DNA of 33,741 bases from Candidatus Anaeroferrophillacea bacterium (GCA_016933675.1 JAFGAM010000141.1:1-33741), one strand, 5' to 3'. Positions 23,694 through 33,282 are shown, counted from the stretch's first letter. The notes: generated by a model not told the origin, from the letters alone. A program made the numbers and translations.

Positions 23694-24138
23694 GGCTGAT
23701 CTCCTCCGCCTGGCCGCCGGCAGCGGTAATCTTCTCCCGCGCCGCGGCGCTGAAGCCATGCACCCGGACCGTCAGCCGGCGATCGAGATCGCCACCGCCC
23801 AGAACCTTGACCAGCTCCTCACCCGAACCCACCATTCCCCGCGCACGGAGACTGGCAATATCCACCGTGTCACCGTCGACATATTCGTTCAGCCGCTCGA
23901 CGTTGACCACGGCATATTCCGTCCGAAAGGGGTTGCAGAACCCGCGCTTGGGCAGACGGCGCTGCAGGGGCATCTGGCCGCCCTCGAACCATACCGGAAC
24001 CCGGCCACCGGAACGTGCCTTCTGGCCCTTGTGGCCGCGACCGGCGGTTTTATGATATCCCGAACCGATGCCGCGCCCCCGACGGATGCGATTGCTCCGA
24101 GCACCTTCGACCTTCTGCATCTGATCAAGACTGACCAT
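23686..24138 (-). CDS. rplO: 50S ribosomal protein L15
   Basis: 150 residues from the ATG at 24138, which has a GAGGTG site before it. Conserved RRGRGIGSGYHKTAGRGHKGQK and GGQMPLQRRLPKRGF are clear. The N-terminal 15 residues differ from the usual MKLxEL form, so a slightly different start cannot be excluded. An unusual 253-nt gap separates it from rpmD. Confidence 0.95.
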   Translation of the reverse strand: MVSLDQMQKVEGARSNRIRRGRGIGSGYHKTAGRGHKGQKARSGGRVPVWFEGGQMPLQRRLPKRGFCNPFRTEYAVVNVERLNEYVDGDTVDIASLRARGMVGSGEELVKVLGGGDLDRRLTVRVHGFSAAAREKITAAGGQAEEISLA

Positions 24139-24302
24139 CTCTCTCACCTCAAGCTCGACGGCTTTGCAGTAAATTTTCCCATCATCGTGGCGCACCATCC
24201 TGGGTCTTTACGACGTCCGGCGATGTTTGCCTCATCGTCCTCTGCCAGGTACGCGGCGCGAATCCGGAACGGTCACTGCGCCATCCATTTTCAACGCCTT
24301 CG

Positions 24303-24329
24303 GGCACCTGTTGCGTTCCGGCACCTGTT
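24303..24329. repeat. Short direct repeat in the rpmD-rplO spacer
   Basis: GGCACCTGTT occurs at 24303-24312 and again at 24320-24329, a 17-bp period, inside the 253-nt spacer. It could be a pair of protein-binding sites or chance. I see nothing else recognisable in this spacer. Confidence 0.35.
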
Positions 24330-24391
24330 AGGATATCATCTTGTCTTTTGATCATCGGCATACCGCGCACGCGGCATCCGGCCCAATTATT

Positions 24392-24571
24392 TTAATCCGC
24401 GATCTGTTCGACATCAAGCATGTGGCTGACGGAATTCACCATCCCGCGGATCGCCGGATTGTCCTCGCGCATCACCGTCTGATTGACTTTCCGCAGCCCC
24501 AGCGCCTGAACGGTGGCATGGTGCCTTTTCAGTCGTCCGGAGAAGCTTCGCTTCAGGGTAATCTTCAACAT
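24392..24571 (-). CDS. rpmD: 50S ribosomal protein L30
   Basis: 59 residues, the usual bacterial length, beginning MLKITLKRSFSGRLKRHHA and continuing through VQALGLRKVNQTVMREDNPA to a C-terminal SHMLDVEQIAD. The position between rpsE (41 nt upstream) and rplO is standard. Confidence 0.96.
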   Translation of the reverse strand: MLKITLKRSFSGRLKRHHATVQALGLRKVNQTVMREDNPAIRGMVNSVSHMLDVEQIAD

Positions 24572-24612
24572 TTCACGGTCCCTTCCTCAACGTCGGGCGT
24601 CAGAGTCACGGT

Positions 24613-25110
24613 CTAACGGACGATGGTCACCTGCTTGCCGCGGCTGCGGCAAACCGCAGCGGCGCTTTTCAACTGCGTCAGGCCGGCGATGGTCGCCCGC
24701 ACCGCGTTATGCGGATTAGTAGACCCGATGCACTTGGTCAGAATATCCTTGATCCCGGCGGATTCCAGCACTGCCCGCACCGCGCCGCCGGCGATCACCC
24801 CGGTTCCCGGAGAAGCGGGGCGAAGCATCACCCTGCCGGCCCCGTACCTGCCGGTGACCTGGAACGGAATCGAGGTCCCCAGCAACGGCACCTTGACCAT
24901 GTTCCGTCGCGCCGCCTCGGTTCCCTTGCGCACCGCCTCCGGAACCTCGTTGGCCTTGCCGAGCCCGAAGCCCACATGCCCCCGACCGTCACCGACCACC
25001 ACCAGCGCGCTGAAGCTGAACCGGCGGCCGCCCTTGACCACCTTGGCAACTCGATTGATCTTGACGACCCGATCGATCAGTTCCATTTCCCCGGTTTTCA
25101 CGGTATCCAA
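24613..25110 (-). CDS. rpsE: 30S ribosomal protein S5, TTG start
   Basis: 165 residues from the TTG at 25110, seven nt after a strong AGGAGG. An upstream ATG at 25143 would run through that Shine-Dalgarno and is less likely. Conserved [35 protein letters not shown] and [20 protein letters not shown] are present. S5 helps decoding fidelity and mRNA unwinding. Confidence 0.96.
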   Translation of the reverse strand: MDTVKTGEMELIDRVVKINRVAKVVKGGRRFSFSALVVVGDGRGHVGFGLGKANEVPEAVRKGTEAARRNMVKVPLLGTSIPFQVTGRYGAGRVMLRPASPGTGVIAGGAVRAVLESAGIKDILTKCIGSTNPHNAVRATIAGLTQLKSAAAVCRSRGKQVTIVR

Positions 25111-25173
25111 CGATACACCTCCTGGCGTAGATCCTGTATTCATCTCCGGCGGGCGGGCCGCCAGATGCTGCAG

Positions 25174-25536
25174 CTAGATTGTGATTCCCGCTTCCCGGGC
25201 ACCTTCGGCCACCGCCCTGATGCGGCCGTGGTACAGAAATCCGTTGCGATCGAAGACGGCGCGTGAAACGCCCTTCTCCAACAGCCGGGCGGCAAGCAGT
25301 TTACCGACCGCTTCAGCCGCCTTGACGTTACCGCCATTTTGCTCCGGCAGCGCGCCGTCGGTGGTGGCGGCACTGGCCAGAGTCCTACCGCTCAGATCGT
25401 CGATCGCCTGGACATAGATATGCCGGGCGGAACGAAACACCGTCAACCGCGGCCGCTCGGGGGTTCCCGATACTGTGCTCCTGATCTTTCTCTTCTTCCG
25501 GGCGCGCACCAGACGCCGCTTTGCATCGATATTCAC
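25174..25536 (-). CDS. rplR: 50S ribosomal protein L18
   Basis: 120 residues: RLVRARKKRKIRSTVSGTPERPRLTVFRS, AAEAVGKLLAARLLEKGV and the C-terminal FDRNGFLYHGRIRAVAEGAREAG. It binds 5S rRNA with L5. It lies 19 nt after rplF. Confidence 0.98.
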   Translation of the reverse strand: MNIDAKRRLVRARKKRKIRSTVSGTPERPRLTVFRSARHIYVQAIDDLSGRTLASAATTDGALPEQNGGNVKAAEAVGKLLAARLLEKGVSRAVFDRNGFLYHGRIRAVAEGAREAGITI

Positions 25537-25555
25537 GGCACAACCTCATTCCCTT

Positions 25556-26089
25556 TTATTTGCCCGCCTTGCCGGCCTTACGGATCACCTGCTCGTCGGC
25601 ATACTTGATGCCCTTGCCCTTGTATGGTTCGACCGGGCGGTAGCCCCTGATCTTGGCCGCCAGTGCCCCCACCTGCTGCTTATCGCTGCCATGCACCATG
25701 ATCTTGTCGCGTTCCACCGTCACCGTCAGCGCCTCGGGCACCGGACATTCGATCGGATGTGAAAAGCCCAGACTCATCTTCAGCAGCGAACCACTGACCT
25801 CGGCCCGGTAGCCGACACCGTTCACCTCGAGAATCCGGGTAAATCCGGTGGACACGCCGGTCACCATATTGTTGACCAGTGACCGCATGAGGCCGTGAAA
25901 GGAGCGCGACCGACGATCGTCGCCACTGCGGCGGATGACGATCTCCCGATCATCGATCTGCACCTCCACGCGCTCGACCACCTGCTGCTGCAGCGTTCCT
26001 TTCGGTCCCTTGACATGCAGGACACCCTGATCAAGCCGGGCCTCAACCCCTGCGGGCAGGACCACCGGCTTTTTTCCTATCCGGGACAT
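25556..26089 (-). CDS. rplF: 50S ribosomal protein L6
   Basis: 177 residues, standard length, with the N-terminal SRIGKKPVVLPAGVEA and the C-terminal RGYRPVEPYKGKGIKYADE. Two repeated domains sit near the GTPase-associated centre of the large subunit. Confidence 0.98.
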   Translation of the reverse strand: MSRIGKKPVVLPAGVEARLDQGVLHVKGPKGTLQQQVVERVEVQIDDREIVIRRSGDDRRSRSFHGLMRSLVNNMVTGVSTGFTRILEVNGVGYRAEVSGSLLKMSLGFSHPIECPVPEALTVTVERDKIMVHGSDKQQVGALAAKIRGYRPVEPYKGKGIKYADEQVIRKAGKAGK

Positions 26090-26123
26090 GGCAACGTCCT
26101 CCTTAGTGACTTGATATCGTCTT

Positions 26124-26525
26124 CTACCAGACCGAACACAGCAGCTCGCCGCCGACTTTGAGATCCCGTGCGCGCTCGCCGGTCATTACCCCGCGCGAGG
26201 TCGACAGGATGTTGATTCCAAGACCGCTGAGAACCATGGGGATCTCGTCGGACTTGACGTACCGGCGCAGTCCGGGCCGACTCTCCCGGCGCAGACCGGT
26301 GATCGTCGGCGTGCCGTCATGGTCGTATTTGAGATACAACCGCGCCTGCATATGACCGGCCGGATCCTTTACCATTTTAAAATTTTTGATGAACCCCTCT
26401 TCCTGCAGAATCTCAACGATGTGGCTGTTGAGCTTCGAAAAGGATACATCAACCCGTTCGTGCCGGACCATGGAGGCGTTCCGGATGCGGGTCAGCAGAT
26501 CGGCAATGGGATCGGACAACGACAT
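26124..26525 (-). CDS. rpsH: 30S ribosomal protein S8
   Basis: 133 residues. SDPIADLLTRIRNASMVRHE at the N-terminus and the RNA-binding LSTSRGVMTGERARDLKVGGELLCSVW at the C-terminus. In enterobacteria S8 also represses the spc operon through the rplE leader. Confidence 0.98.
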   Translation of the reverse strand: MSLSDPIADLLTRIRNASMVRHERVDVSFSKLNSHIVEILQEEGFIKNFKMVKDPAGHMQARLYLKYDHDGTPTITGLRRESRPGLRRYVKSDEIPMVLSGLGINILSTSRGVMTGERARDLKVGGELLCSVW

Positions 26526-26539
26526 GATCTCTCTCCACC

Positions 26540-26725
26540 CTACCAGCTGGATTTAATTACCCCGGGAACATCGCCTCTGGAGGCCAGATCCCGAAAACAA
26601 ATGCGACACATGTCGAATCTCCGCAGATATCCCCGCGGACGCCCGCAGAGGGGGCAGCGATTATACCCCCGAACACCGAATTTCGGCGCCCGGCTCGCCT
26701 TGACCATCATCGACTTCTTCGCCAT
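26540..26725 (-). CDS. rpsN: 30S ribosomal protein S14, short zinc-binding type
   Basis: 61 residues with Cys24-x2-Cys27 and Cys40-x2-Cys43 (CPLC ... CRIC), the zinc ribbon of S14 type Z. The longer zinc-free form of about 100 residues found in many proteobacteria is not used here. Confidence 0.98.
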   Translation of the reverse strand: MAKKSMMVKASRAPKFGVRGYNRCPLCGRPRGYLRRFDMCRICFRDLASRGDVPGVIKSSW

Positions 26726-26760
26726 CTATATTCTCCTCGCCTGTGGTGTGCGCAGTCGGC

Positions 26761-27300
26761 TCATTTACGAAATGGAAACCCCAGGAGGGTCAGAAGTTCA
26801 CGGCACTCCTCGTCGGTCGGGGCACTGGTCACCACGGAGATGTTCATCCCCTTCACCTTCTCGACCTGTTCCATATCGATCTCGGGGAAGACCAGCTGTT
26901 CACGCAATCCCAGCGTATAGTTGCCGCGGCCGTCGAAGGCTCTGGCGGAAATCCCCTTGAAGTCCCGGATCCGCGGCAGCACGACGGTGACCAGCCGTTC
27001 GAGGAACTCGTACATGCGATCACGCCGCAGGGTCACCATGCAGCCGATAGGCATCCCCTGGCGCAGCTTGAATGACGCTATTGACTTGCGTGCCCGGGTG
27101 ATCACCGGCTTCTGCCCGGTCACCGCCCCCAGCTCTTCGGCGGCGCCATCGAGGAGCTTGACGTTCTGCACCGCGTCACCAAGTCCCATGTTCACCACCA
27201 CCTTCTGCAGTCGGGGAACCTGCATCTGGTTACGGTAGGCGAACCGCTTGCTCAGTGCGGGCACCACCTCGCTGACATATTTTTCTTTCAACATACTCAT
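26761..27300 (-). CDS. rplE: 50S ribosomal protein L5
   Basis: 179 residues from the ATG at 27300, which has AAGGAGG ten nt upstream. Conserved [37 protein letters not shown] and [19 protein letters not shown] are present. It contacts 5S rRNA and P-site tRNA. The 92-nt spacer from rplX carries a short repeat remnant. Confidence 0.98.
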   Translation of the reverse strand: MSMLKEKYVSEVVPALSKRFAYRNQMQVPRLQKVVVNMGLGDAVQNVKLLDGAAEELGAVTGQKPVITRARKSIASFKLRQGMPIGCMVTLRRDRMYEFLERLVTVVLPRIRDFKGISARAFDGRGNYTLGLREQLVFPEIDMEQVEKVKGMNISVVTSAPTDEECRELLTLLGFPFRK

Positions 27301-27321
27301 GATCCGTCTGCCTCCTTGCAT

Positions 27322-27344
27322 GATGGCTTCGCAACAACGCCATC
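27322..27344 (+). repeat. 23-nt repeat remnant in the rplX-rplE spacer
   Basis: GATGGCTTCGCAACAAC followed by GCCATC. The outer GATGGC/GCCATC arms are a perfect 6-bp inverted repeat. It shares the module with 4589-4611 and 17737-17759. Confidence 0.5.
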
Positions 27345-27392
27345 CCTTCGCAGCGCGTCTAGGCGCTTGCTACGGCTTCATCCTGCATGGCG

Positions 27393-27713
27393 CTACTTGT
27401 CAAGCTGTTCGTTACACCGCCGGCAGTATCTCACCTTCGACTGGTCGGCCAACACCCTGAATCCGACCCGCACGGCTCGGTCGCACTTGTCACAGAACAG
27501 CATGACGTTGGAAACGTGCATGGGGGCTTCCTTTTCGAGGATCCCGCCGCCGGAGTTCATGCCGGGTTTGGTGTGCCGCTTGACCATGTTCAATTTTTCC
27601 ACCACCACCCGGTTCTTCTTCAGGTCCACCGACTTGACCTTGCCGGCTTTGTCCCGATCCCTGCCGGCAATGACCATCACCTTGTCCCCTTTTTTTATCC
27701 GCGCCATCGACAT
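27393..27713 (-). CDS. rplX: 50S ribosomal protein L24 with a C-terminal Cys4 motif
   Basis: 106 residues. The KOW segment is IKKGDKVMVIAGRDRDKAGKV; VVEKLNMVKRHTKP follows. Cys74, Cys77, Cys97 and Cys100 form a zinc-ribbon-like pair of C-x2-C knuckles. The ATG at 27713 is favoured by GGAG seven nt upstream; an ATG two codons later is also possible. It starts 20 nt after rplN. Confidence 0.97.
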   Translation of the reverse strand: MSMARIKKGDKVMVIAGRDRDKAGKVKSVDLKKNRVVVEKLNMVKRHTKPGMNSGGGILEKEAPMHVSNVMLFCDKCDRAVRVGFRVLADQSKVRYCRRCNEQLDK

Positions 27714-27733
27714 CGTCACTCTCCCCGCGGTCC

Positions 27734-28102
27734 CTACAGCACTTCCGGGGCCAGCGAAATGATCTTCATGAATCCCCGGGCGCGCAGTTCGCGGGCTATG
27801 GGCCCGAAAATACGCGTACCGACCGGCTCATTCTGGTTGTTGATCAGGACCGCTGAGTTGCAGTCGAAGCGAATGTAGCTGCCGTTGGGCCGGTGAATCT
27901 CCTTCGCGGTGCGGACAACCACCGCCCGCATCACATCACCCTTCTTCACCCGGGAGTTCGGCAAGGCCTCCTTCACGGCAACCTGGATGATATCGCCCAC
28001 CGTCGCATACCGCTTCCGCGTCCCACCGTACACCTTGATACACTGCACCCGCTTGGCCCCGGAGTTGTCCGCGGCATCCAGCATCGTCTCTACCTGGACC
28101 AT
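27734..28102 (-). CDS. rplN: 50S ribosomal protein L14
   Basis: 122 residues, canonical length: [34 protein letters not shown] and [25 protein letters not shown]. It lies at the subunit interface. The gene follows rpsQ after 41 nt. Confidence 0.98.
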   Translation of the reverse strand: MVQVETMLDAADNSGAKRVQCIKVYGGTRKRYATVGDIIQVAVKEALPNSRVKKGDVMRAVVVRTAKEIHRPNGSYIRFDCNSAVLINNQNEPVGTRIFGPIARELRARGFMKIISLAPEVL

Positions 28103-28143
28103 CGCTCTCTACCTCACACCGGTTGGCCGTTCAGCCGAACCGC

Positions 28144-28407
28144 CTACTTGATTGCCTTTTCAACTACCCGGCTGATGCGCCAGCATTTGTCCCGGCTCAA
28201 CGGCCGGCACTCCATGATCTGGACCGTATCGCCGACGGTGCACTGGTTGGCGACATCATGGGCCTTGTATTTCCTGCTCCGCTGGACATACTTGTGGTAT
28301 TGCGGGTGCTTGACCTTGGCCGACACGCGTACCACCACCGTCTTGTCCATCGCGTCACTCACCACCACACCGATCATGGTCCGCTTGTTGCGCCGAATTC
28401 CTTCCAT
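28144..28407 (-). CDS. rpsQ: 30S ribosomal protein S17
   Basis: 87 residues from the ATG at 28407, which has AGGA eight nt upstream. A second ATG three codons earlier (28416) has no properly spaced ribosome site. Core OB-fold segments RTMIGVVVSDAMDKTVVVRV and DTVQIMECRPLSRDKCWRI are present. Confidence 0.96.
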   Translation of the reverse strand: MEGIRRNKRTMIGVVVSDAMDKTVVVRVSAKVKHPQYHKYVQRSRKYKAHDVANQCTVGDTVQIMECRPLSRDKCWRISRVVEKAIK

Positions 28408-28422
28408 TGGTTCCATCCTGTC

Positions 28423-28606
28423 TTATGCCTCGGAAACCTGTTCACGAAGTACGGTCCTGACCCGGGCCCGGTCACGCCTGATCTTCCGCATACTCGTCGT
28501 ATCATGAAGCTGCCCACCGATCTTCTGGAACCGGAGATTGAACAGTTCCTGGGAAAGTTCGGCATACTTGCCCTGCAGCTCTTCGGGTGACATCTCCCGC
28601 AGTTCA

Positions 28607-28617
<11 letters not shown>
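28423..28617 (-). CDS. rpmC: 50S ribosomal protein L29
   Basis: 64 residues: [39 protein letters not shown] and a basic end. It is located at the exit tunnel with L23. Its start overlaps the end of rplP by 11 nt. Confidence 0.98.
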
Positions 28618-29029
<412 letters not shown>

Positions 29030-29069
29030 AGTCGATCACCTCTGTCGTCGTCGATACGTCGCCGCGGCA

Positions 29070-29726
29070 TTACACCGCGGCGCTGCGGCCCTGCTGCTGG
29101 ACCACGATCTCACCCTTGAACACCCACACCTTGACCCCGATGATCCCGTACGTGGTGCGGGCCTCGGCAAAACCGTAGTCAATGTCGGCACGCAGGGTAT
29201 GAAGCGGCACCCGGCCGTCGCGATACCATTCCGTCCGGGCGATTTCGGCACCACCGAGACGCCCGGCCACCGAAACCTTGATGCCCTTGACCCCGAGCTT
29301 GATGGCCATGTTGACGCTGCGCTTGATCGCCCGCCGAAAGGCCACCCGGCGCTCGAGCTGCAGGGCGACGTTCTCCGCCACCAGCTGGGCATCGGTTTCC
29401 GGCCGCTTGACCTCGTTGATATTGATGAACAGCTCTCCGGTGGTCAGCTTCTGCAGATCCTTCTTGAGGGTTTCGATCTCCGCCCCCTTCTTACCGATGA
29501 TGATCCCCGGCCGGGCGGCGTAGATGTTGACCCGTATCCGTTTCGCTGCCCGCTCGATCTCGATGTTGGATATCCCGGCATGATACATACGCTCCTTGAG
29601 AAACTTTTTGAGCCGCAGATCCTCATGCAGATACTGACGGTATTCCTTGTCGTCGGCATACCAGCGGGAATTCCAGGTCTTCACGACCCCAAGCCGAAAT
29701 CCGATTGGATTAACTTTCTGTCCCAA
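29070..29726 (-). CDS. rpsC: 30S ribosomal protein S3
   Basis: 218 residues. [20 protein letters not shown] at the N-terminus, the KH motif [20 protein letters not shown], and the C-terminal [16 protein letters not shown]. It forms part of the mRNA entry channel. Confidence 0.98.
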   Translation of the reverse strand: MGQKVNPIGFRLGVVKTWNSRWYADDKEYRQYLHEDLRLKKFLKERMYHAGISNIEIERAAKRIRVNIYAARPGIIIGKKGAEIETLKKDLQKLTTGELFININEVKRPETDAQLVAENVALQLERRVAFRRAIKRSVNMAIKLGVKGIKVSVAGRLGGAEIARTEWYRDGRVPLHTLRADIDYGFAEARTTYGIIGVKVWVFKGEIVVQQQGRSAAV

Positions 29727-29760
29727 GATTCATCTCCTCAATCAAGGCTCGCACCGCCGG

Positions 29761-30096
29761 TTAACGTTCGTCGTCCAGGACCACGGTGATATGGCTTGTC
29801 CGCTTCCGGATCCTCGTCGCCCGCCCCATCGCCCGGGGTTTGAACCGCCGAAGCGTCGGCCCTTCATCGACAAAGGCGTTGCTGATATACAACGCATCGA
29901 CATCGACATTTCCCTTCTGGTCGGCGTTGGCCACGGCCGACTGGATCAGTTTCAGAACCACCGGGGCGGACTTCTTGCGGGTGAACCGCAGGGTGTTGAT
30001 GGCCCGGGTGACCCCCATCCCCTTGATCATGTCGGTCACCAGCCGGGCCTTGCGCGGCGCCACCCGATAGTGACGTAACTTGGCCTGCACTTGCAT
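29761..30096 (-). CDS. rplV: 50S ribosomal protein L22
   Basis: 111 residues. [34 protein letters not shown] and the tunnel hairpin region [20 protein letters not shown] are present. A 180-nt spacer with a strong nested hairpin separates it from rpsS. Confidence 0.98.
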   Translation of the reverse strand: MQVQAKLRHYRVAPRKARLVTDMIKGMGVTRAINTLRFTRKKSAPVVLKLIQSAVANADQKGNVDVDALYISNAFVDEGPTLRRFKPRAMGRATRIRKRTSHITVVLDDER

Positions 30097-30194
30097 CGCT
30101 GACTCCTTAAAGATTTCCGTCGTCCGGCGCGTTCGGCGCCGTACACCTGCTCCGTCCGGGCGGTCCGTCCGGTGACGCCCTGATAAGCAACGCG

Positions 30195-30258
30195 GTTCCG
30201 CCCCCCCCGATTGGTCTCCGCCGGTGGCCCGAAGTCACCTCGGCACCGGCGGCGGAAC
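30195..30258 (-). other. Nested hairpin in the rpsS-rplV spacer
   Basis: Three nested inverted repeats: outer GTTCCGCC/GGCGGAAC (30195-30202 / 30251-30258), middle CCGCCGGTG/CACCGGCGG (30218-30226 / 30244-30252) and inner CCGA/TCGG (30229-30232 / 30240-30243). The outer and middle stems share two bases, so they fit together with slight trimming. No U-run follows. It resembles an operon-internal regulatory or processing structure. Confidence 0.55.
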
Positions 30259-30276
30259 ACGTTCAGGTTGCCGCTA

Positions 30277-30555
30277 CTACCGCCGCACCTTCGATTTCTT
30301 GTCCGCGGCGTGGCCGTAATAGGTCCGCGTCGGGGCGAATTCACCCAGCTTGTGACCGACCATCTCCTCGGTGACAAATACCGGGATAAACTTCCTGCCG
30401 TTATGCACCGCGATGGTGAACCCTACCATTTCCGGAATGATGGTCGAACGGCGTGACCAGGTCTTGATCATCTTATTCCGGCTGTTCTCGAGCCGCTCCA
30501 CCTTTTCGATCAGGTGGGCATCGATAAACGGGCCTTTACGAATTGAACGCGCCAC
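30277..30555 (-). CDS. rpsS: 30S ribosomal protein S19
   Basis: 92 residues: [39 protein letters not shown] and [20 protein letters not shown]. It binds the small-subunit head with S13. The gene is 66 nt after rplB. Confidence 0.98.
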   Translation of the reverse strand: MARSIRKGPFIDAHLIEKVERLENSRNKMIKTWSRRSTIIPEMVGFTIAVHNGRKFIPVFVTEEMVGHKLGEFAPTRTYYGHAADKKSKVRR

Positions 30556-30621
30556 GTTCTCCTCCTTGTATCGCTGCCGTCGGCCGCTGCCTGTGCCGGC
30601 GGTACATAGCGGACCTGACCG

Positions 30622-31443
30622 CTATTTGCGTCGTTTGACAATGAACCTGTCAGTCGCCTTATTATTTCGCGTCTTGTGCCCCTTGGTCGGCACGCCCCAC
30701 GGGGTAACCGGATGACGGCCGCCGGAGGACTTGCCTTCGCCGCCGCCGTGCGGATGATCCACCGGGTTCATGGCAACACCACGCACCTTCGGACGGTGGC
30801 CAAGCCAGCGGGACCGTCCCGCCTTGCCGATAGTCACGTTCTCGTGTTCAGGGTTGCCCAGCTGACCGATGGTAGCCCGGCAACGCTGATGGACGATGCG
30901 TACCTCCCCGGACGGCAGCTTGACCTGGGCGTGATCGCCGTCCTTGGCCATGAGCTGGGCATAGGTACCGGCGCCCCGAACCATCTGACCGCCCTTGCCG
31001 ATTTTGAGCTCGACATTGTGAATCAGGCTACCAAGGGGGATATTCTTCAGCGGCAGACAGTTTCCCGGCCGAATATCCGCGGTGTCTCCCGACTCGAGCA
31101 CATCCCCGACCTTGACCTTCTGGGGCGCAAGAATATAGCGTTTCTCACCGTCTGCGTAGGTCAGCAGGGCAATCCGCGCCGAACGATTGGGATCGTATTC
31201 AATCGCCGCCACCGTTGCCGGGATATTGTCCTTGTTACGCTTGAAATCGATAATCCGGTACTTGCGCATCACCCCGCCGCCGCGATGGCGGACGGTTATA
31301 CGCCCGGTATTGTTGCGCCCCCCCTTATTCTTGAGGGCTTCGACCAGGCTCTTTTCGGGGCCGGTCCGGGTGATCTCCTCGAAGGTCGGCACTGTCTGAA
31401 AGCGCCGGCCGGGTGATGTCGGACGATATTTCTTCAATGGCAT
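30622..31443 (-). CDS. rplB: 50S ribosomal protein L2
   Basis: 273 residues, normal length. Key regions are [40 protein letters not shown], and the peptidyl-transferase-proximal [20 protein letters not shown] with its conserved His. Confidence 0.98.
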   Translation of the reverse strand: MPLKKYRPTSPGRRFQTVPTFEEITRTGPEKSLVEALKNKGGRNNTGRITVRHRGGGVMRKYRIIDFKRNKDNIPATVAAIEYDPNRSARIALLTYADGEKRYILAPQKVKVGDVLESGDTADIRPGNCLPLKNIPLGSLIHNVELKIGKGGQMVRGAGTYAQLMAKDGDHAQVKLPSGEVRIVHQRCRATIGQLGNPEHENVTIGKAGRSRWLGHRPKVRGVAMNPVDHPHGGGEGKSSGGRHPVTPWGVPTKGHKTRNNKATDRFIVKRRK

Positions 31444-31482
31444 GTGAACACTCTCCCCTCGCTCAGGCCGGATCTGCCGACA

Positions 31483-31779
31483 CTACACTCCCTCGAAAAA
31501 CTCGATCTTATTATTGGGCATCAGGGTGACGACCGCCTTCTTCCAGTCGGGCCGCTTGCCGGACGAGCGGCCAACCCGCTTTACCTTGCCCTTGACCATC
31601 AGGGTCCGCACCTGCTTGACCTTGACCTTGAACAATGCCTCAACGGCCTTGGTGATCTCGACCTTGTTCGCCTGGCGGGCAACGACGAAGGCATACTGAT
31701 TATCTTGCTCCGTCGCCTCCATGCTCTTCTCGGTCATCAGCGGGTAGCGAATCAGGTCATAATAGGATGTCTTGCTCAT
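31483..31779 (-). CDS. rplW: 50S ribosomal protein L23
   Basis: 98 residues: [38 protein letters not shown] and the extended basic loop [19 protein letters not shown]. It is the docking site for trigger factor and SRP at the tunnel exit. The start overlaps the rplD stop (ATGA). Confidence 0.98.
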   Translation of the reverse strand: MSKTSYYDLIRYPLMTEKSMEATEQDNQYAFVVARQANKVEITKAVEALFKVKVKQVRTLMVKGKVKRVGRSSGKRPDWKKAVVTLMPNNKIEFFEGV

Positions 31780-32396
31780 TGCTGCAACGCTCCTTGAATC
31801 CGGGTCAGTGAGTCGGTCGTCACCATCAGGACATCATACTTGAGCAGGTCGTAGACGTTGAGCCCCGGTGAACCGATGGCCAGGACCCGCGGCAGGTTGC
31901 GTGCCGACAGCTGCAGATTGCGGTTGTCATCCGCCACCATGATGGCACTGTTCATTCCGAACTCCCGCAACACCGCCGCCACCTGCTTGGTCCTGATCTC
32001 CGGGAAATCGAGGTTGTCGACCACCACCAGCCGCCCGTCTCGATGCTTCATGGTCAGCGCCGAAACCAGTGCCTGGCGGCGCATCTTCTTGTTGAGCTTG
32101 TAGGCATAGCTCCGGGGCTGGGGGCCGAATATAGTGCCGCCGCCACGCCAGATGGGCGACCGGCTGGTGCCGCTGCGAGCGCGCCCGGTCCCCTTCTGAC
32201 GCCAGGGTTTGGAGCCGCCCCCGGCGACTGCGGAACGGTTCTTCGTCGCCGCGGTACCGCTGCGCCGCCGCGCCAATTGCCAGAGCACCACGTCATGAAT
32301 CAGGTGCTCCTTCACCTCGGTATCGAACAGGACATCCGCCAGTTCGAACTCACCGACCTTCTCTTTCCGCAGGTTGTATACGTCAACCATTGCCAT
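31776..32396 (-). CDS. rplD: 50S ribosomal protein L4
   Basis: 206 residues from the ATG at 32396, seven nt after GGAG. The tunnel loop [20 protein letters not shown] and [20 protein letters not shown] are diagnostic. In enterobacteria L4 represses the S10 operon. Here a 193-nt spacer from rplC holds a decayed palindromic repeat. Confidence 0.98.
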   Translation of the reverse strand: MAMVDVYNLRKEKVGEFELADVLFDTEVKEHLIHDVVLWQLARRRSGTAATKNRSAVAGGGSKPWRQKGTGRARSGTSRSPIWRGGGTIFGPQPRSYAYKLNKKMRRQALVSALTMKHRDGRLVVVDNLDFPEIRTKQVAAVLREFGMNSAIMVADDNRNLQLSARNLPRVLAIGSPGLNVYDLLKYDVLMVTTDSLTRIQGALQQ

Positions 32397-32427
32397 GGTG
32401 TTTCTCCGCCGAATTCGCTGCTTACCT

Positions 32428-32525
32428 GACGACTTTGTAACCGCTCCATCCGCTGCGTTGCGAAGCCGCCCGATGCCCCGCGGCGTACTCCCCGGTACGC
32501 TTCTTTTCCCAGGCCCGGCGCCGCA
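32428..32525 (+). repeat. Decayed copy of the palindromic element in the rplC-rplD spacer
   Basis: Starts with GACGACTTTG...CTCCATC, which matches the 23-nt terminal module, and continues with CGCTGCGTTGCG. The block 32444-32462 shares 18 of 19 bases with the minus strand of 8108-8126. The next 17 nt have drifted, then GCGGCGTAC (32480-32488) is identical, and GTACGC (32495-32500) closes the central hairpin. The distal arm is poorly preserved. It lies opposite to the direction of transcription. Confidence 0.7.
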
Positions 32526-32589
32526 CATTGTGGAATTGTTACCGTGTCATCCCGTATTACCATATTTTGGCAGTAATCAAGGTTCCGCC

Positions 32590-33222
32590 TTACTTGGCCT
32601 TGCGGATGAACAGAACACCGTCCTTGCTGCCGGGGACGCCGCCCTTGACCAGGATGATTCCCTGATCGGGCCGCACCCCGACGACGGTCAGATTCTTGAT
32701 GGTGACCTTCTCGTTGCCCATCTGGCCGGCCATCTTCTTGCCTTTGACCACCCGGCTCGGCCAGGCGGAGGTACCGATGGAACCCGGGGAACGTTGCACC
32801 TTATGGGTACCGTGGGAAGCCCGGAGGCCGGCAAACCCCCAGCGCTTCATGACCCCGGCAAAGCCTTTACCCTTGCTCTGTCCGGTGACATGGACAATCT
32901 CGCCGGTCGCGAACTGCTCCGCCGTCAGCTGCTCGCCGACCTCGTAGGCATCGGGATCATCAACCCGGATCTCGCGCAACACGGTGAATGGACCCTTGCC
33001 GGAGGGAGCGCAGTGGCCCACCAGGGGCTTCGTCGCCCGCTGCGCTTTCTTATCGCCGTAGCCCAGTTGCACGGCGTTATAGCCTTCGCGATCCTGCCGC
33101 TTGATCTGCACCACGGTACACGGTCCTACCTCGATGATTGTTACCGGGACCTGCTCTCCCAGTTCATTGAAGACCTGAGTCATGCCGATCTTCCTGCCTA
33201 GCAATCCATTAATCTGGGCCAT
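32590..33222 (-). CDS. rplC: 50S ribosomal protein L3
   Basis: 210 residues. [20 protein letters not shown] at the N-terminus, the central [20 protein letters not shown] and [20 protein letters not shown] with the usual methylatable Gln nearby (MAGQMG). It is one of the two assembly initiators of the large subunit. Confidence 0.98.
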   Translation of the reverse strand: MAQINGLLGRKIGMTQVFNELGEQVPVTIIEVGPCTVVQIKRQDREGYNAVQLGYGDKKAQRATKPLVGHCAPSGKGPFTVLREIRVDDPDAYEVGEQLTAEQFATGEIVHVTGQSKGKGFAGVMKRWGFAGLRASHGTHKVQRSPGSIGTSAWPSRVVKGKKMAGQMGNEKVTIKNLTVVGVRPDQGIILVKGGVPGSKDGVLFIRKAK

Positions 33223-33282
33223 CGCCTCACCCTCTATTTCCAGGGGATACCCGCTGCCCGGACGTTCCGGGCAGTCCCCTTC

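Noticed and set aside
24182-24370. 62-codon minus-strand open frame in the rpmD-rplO spacer
   Set aside because: No Shine-Dalgarno, no recognisable family and composition typical of a chance frame. It is kept only as part of the spacer finding.
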